This document shows positions 33,714 to 34,822 of a stretch of DNA of 34,822 bases, in pieces. The notes below the pieces were generated by a model. That model worked only from the letters and a program-made list of their open reading frames with translations, was not told the DNA's origin and searched no databases. Source of the DNA: Anaerolineales bacterium. GTDB taxonomy: Bacteria > Chloroflexota > Anaerolineae > Anaerolineales > Villigracilaceae. The DNA lies in contig JACZJC010000046.1 of NCBI GenBank assembly GCA_014860745.1, positions 1 through 34,822 of the forward strand, given 5' to 3'. Made by a program: the position numbers and the translations under genes. Position 1 is the stretch's first letter; each line of letters starts with the position of its first letter.

Positions 33714-34262
33714 ATGAGTCGAGTTTCCACGAAAAAATATCATCCCTTTCACGTTACATTGCATTGGCTGGTCGCGCTTCTGGTGGTTGCCGCCTTTGTG
33801 GTTGGCAAAACCATGAGCGGACTGCCAAATGACGCGGATAAGCTCGCGCCGCTGGGGCTGCACATGTCCATCGGTATTTTCACGCTGGTGGTGATCATCG
33901 TCCGAATTGGTACGCGGATGAAACTGCCAAAGCCCAAGCCTGCGACAACGGGCAGTCCGTTGTTGGATTGGATCGGCAGGGTAGTCCATTATGCCCTCTA
34001 TCTGTTTGTAATTCTGATGGCGGTCAGCGGCACATCGCTTGCGATGCAGGCGGGTCTGGTCCCCATCGTCTTTGGCGGTTCAGAAATGGCCCTGCCCGCG
34101 GATTTCTACGACTTCGCCGCGCGCATGTTGCACGGTTTCATTGTCCCTGTCCTGCTTCTACTTTTGCTGCTGCATGTCGGCGCGGCTTTCTTTCATCAAT
34201 TTGCGCTCAAGGATAACCTTCTTGCCCGCATGTGGTATGGAAAACACAAGGAGATGGAATGA
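33714..34262 (+). CDS. Cytochrome b561-type diheme membrane protein
   Basis: A 182-aa four-helix protein of the bacterial cytochrome b561 (CybB/YodB-like) family. Likely heme ligands are H in 'TLHWLVA' (H17) for helix 1, 'GLHMSIG' for helix 2, and 'VHYALY' / 'LHVGAAFFHQ' for helices 3-4. The N-terminus 'YHPFHVTLHW' is typical. It moves electrons between quinol and a redox partner in the membrane. ATG 33714 has 'aaggag' 6 bases upstream. Located between two uncharacterised membrane proteins in a group following the NnrS-regulator pair. Confidence 0.9.
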   Translation: MSRVSTKKYHPFHVTLHWLVALLVVAAFVVGKTMSGLPNDADKLAPLGLHMSIGIFTLVVIIVRIGTRMKLPKPKPATTGSPLLDWIGRVVHYALYLFVILMAVSGTSLAMQAGLVPIVFGGSEMALPADFYDFAARMLHGFIVPVLLLLLLLHVGAAFFHQFALKDNLLARMWYGKHKEME

Positions 34263-34321
34263 AAACGCCAGTCGGTAAGCGGCTGCTGTTCGAATAAAAA
34301 ACGATTCCAAAGGAGAATAAA

Positions 34322-34822
34322 ATGCCAATTCCATATTTGCTCACCACTTTGCTTTTCACTTTCGTCGCATTGCTCGCCGCGGCGGACGCATCCCTCGTCA
34401 GCATGACCGTTTTCAGCGTATTTCCCGCTCTGCGCTGGGTGCGTGTTCACTTCATCACCCTTGGGATTATCTCGCAGGTCCTCTTTGGCCTGCTCCCCCT
34501 GTTGACCGCTTCGCTCGCTAAAAAAGAACGCCCGTCCATGCGTTGGGATATCTGGCTGACCCTTAATGTCGGTCTGGTGGCGCTGGTCTCAGGTTTTTCG
34601 GGCATGAATCACCCGATCATCTTTACAGGTGGCACGCTTATCTTCATTAGCGCAACCCTGCTGCTTCTGCAATTGTGGGGCATTCGCGGAGGCGGCGACG
34701 CCCCCGCCAGCCTCAAGTATTACATCACCGGCATATTTTATCTGCTTGTGGGCATCATCATCGGCACCGGGTTGTTCCTGAATTGGAGCGAGGCTTTGTA
34801 CATCAAGGTCCCGCTCGAAGCG
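34322..34822 (+). CDS. Polytopic membrane protein, truncated by the window edge
   Basis: The first 167 codons of a longer gene. The ATG at 34322 is preceded by 'aaaggagaataaa'. At least five helices are visible, with 'WVRVHFITLGIISQVLFGLLP' spread over 39-59 and 'GTGLFLNWSEALYI' near the end of the visible part. The 'HFITLG...QxxFG' arrangement resembles membrane proteins of nitrogen-oxide and heme-copper gene neighbourhoods (NnrS-like or oxidase-subunit-like), but too little is present for a firm call. No stop codon is reached. Its place next to cytochrome b561 suggests a redox or heme role. Confidence 0.7.
   Translation, partial: MPIPYLLTTLLFTFVALLAAADASLVSMTVFSVFPALRWVRVHFITLGIISQVLFGLLPLLTASLAKKERPSMRWDIWLTLNVGLVALVSGFSGMNHPIIFTGGTLIFISATLLLLQLWGIRGGGDAPASLKYYITGIFYLLVGIIIGTGLFLNWSEALYIKVPLEA

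Noticed and set aside
1-34822. CRISPR arrays, insertion sequences, prophage genes, tRNA or rRNA genes.
   Set aside because: No direct repeat-spacer pattern, transposase or integrase motif, or tRNA/rRNA-like sequence was seen when reading both strands.

Overview
The window looks like chromosomal DNA of a member of the Chloroflexota, most likely an Anaerolineae-type organism. This is inferred from gene style: a very large STAND/SARP regulator, multi-PAS cytoplasmic sensors, lipoprotein-anchored dipeptide ABC importers, and many intergenic palindromes of the 'cgctaag / cttcgcg' and 'acacgaag / cacaaagg' kind. No rRNA, tRNA, transposase, phage gene or CRISPR array was seen.

Region 1 (1-9730, all on the minus strand) is signalling and stress. 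It holds a stand-alone receiver protein, a small Met/Trp-rich membrane protein, a GlsB/YeaQ-type membrane protein, a dodecin, and a cyclic-di-GMP pair: a six-PAS/GAF/HD-GYP phosphodiesterase translationally coupled to a PAS-GGDEF cyclase. A five-repeat 'CHAT' lipoprotein and a NarL-type kinase/regulator pair follow. Four copies of an unusual double-hairpin element lie between these genes, all in one orientation.

Region 2 (9731-22508) is amide/peptide uptake. A MalT-like SARP regulator (minus strand) is divergent from an Opp/Dpp-type importer (binding protein, two permeases, two ATPases), followed by a nitrilase-superfamily amidohydrolase and a secreted, linker-containing serine hydrolase of the beta-lactamase/6-aminohexanoate-dimer-hydrolase fold. 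Together these could form an outside-to-inside route for amide compounds. A strong terminator closes the region.

Region 3 (22509-34822) is the most interesting. It contains a heme-copper enzyme operon: a 52-aa one-helix subunit, a CuA subunit II, and a B-family-like subunit I in which the active-site tyrosine of oxygen reductases is replaced by glutamine. These are followed by a SafE-type membrane protein, a CcoI/FixI-type copper ATPase, and a cytochrome b / 2x[4Fe-4S] ferredoxin / Rossmann-like fusion. Past a bidirectional terminator come a minus-strand secreted membrane-anchored protein, an NnrS-family protein overlapping a Crp/Fnr regulator, and a cupin / membrane protein / cytochrome b561 / membrane protein group that runs off the window end. 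NnrS and the lost tyrosine suggest nitric oxide reduction rather than oxygen reduction. A candidate class II Crp/Fnr promoter stands in front of the operon, with its palindrome centred about 41.5 bases before the predicted start of transcription. All assignments come from reading the sequence; no database search was run.
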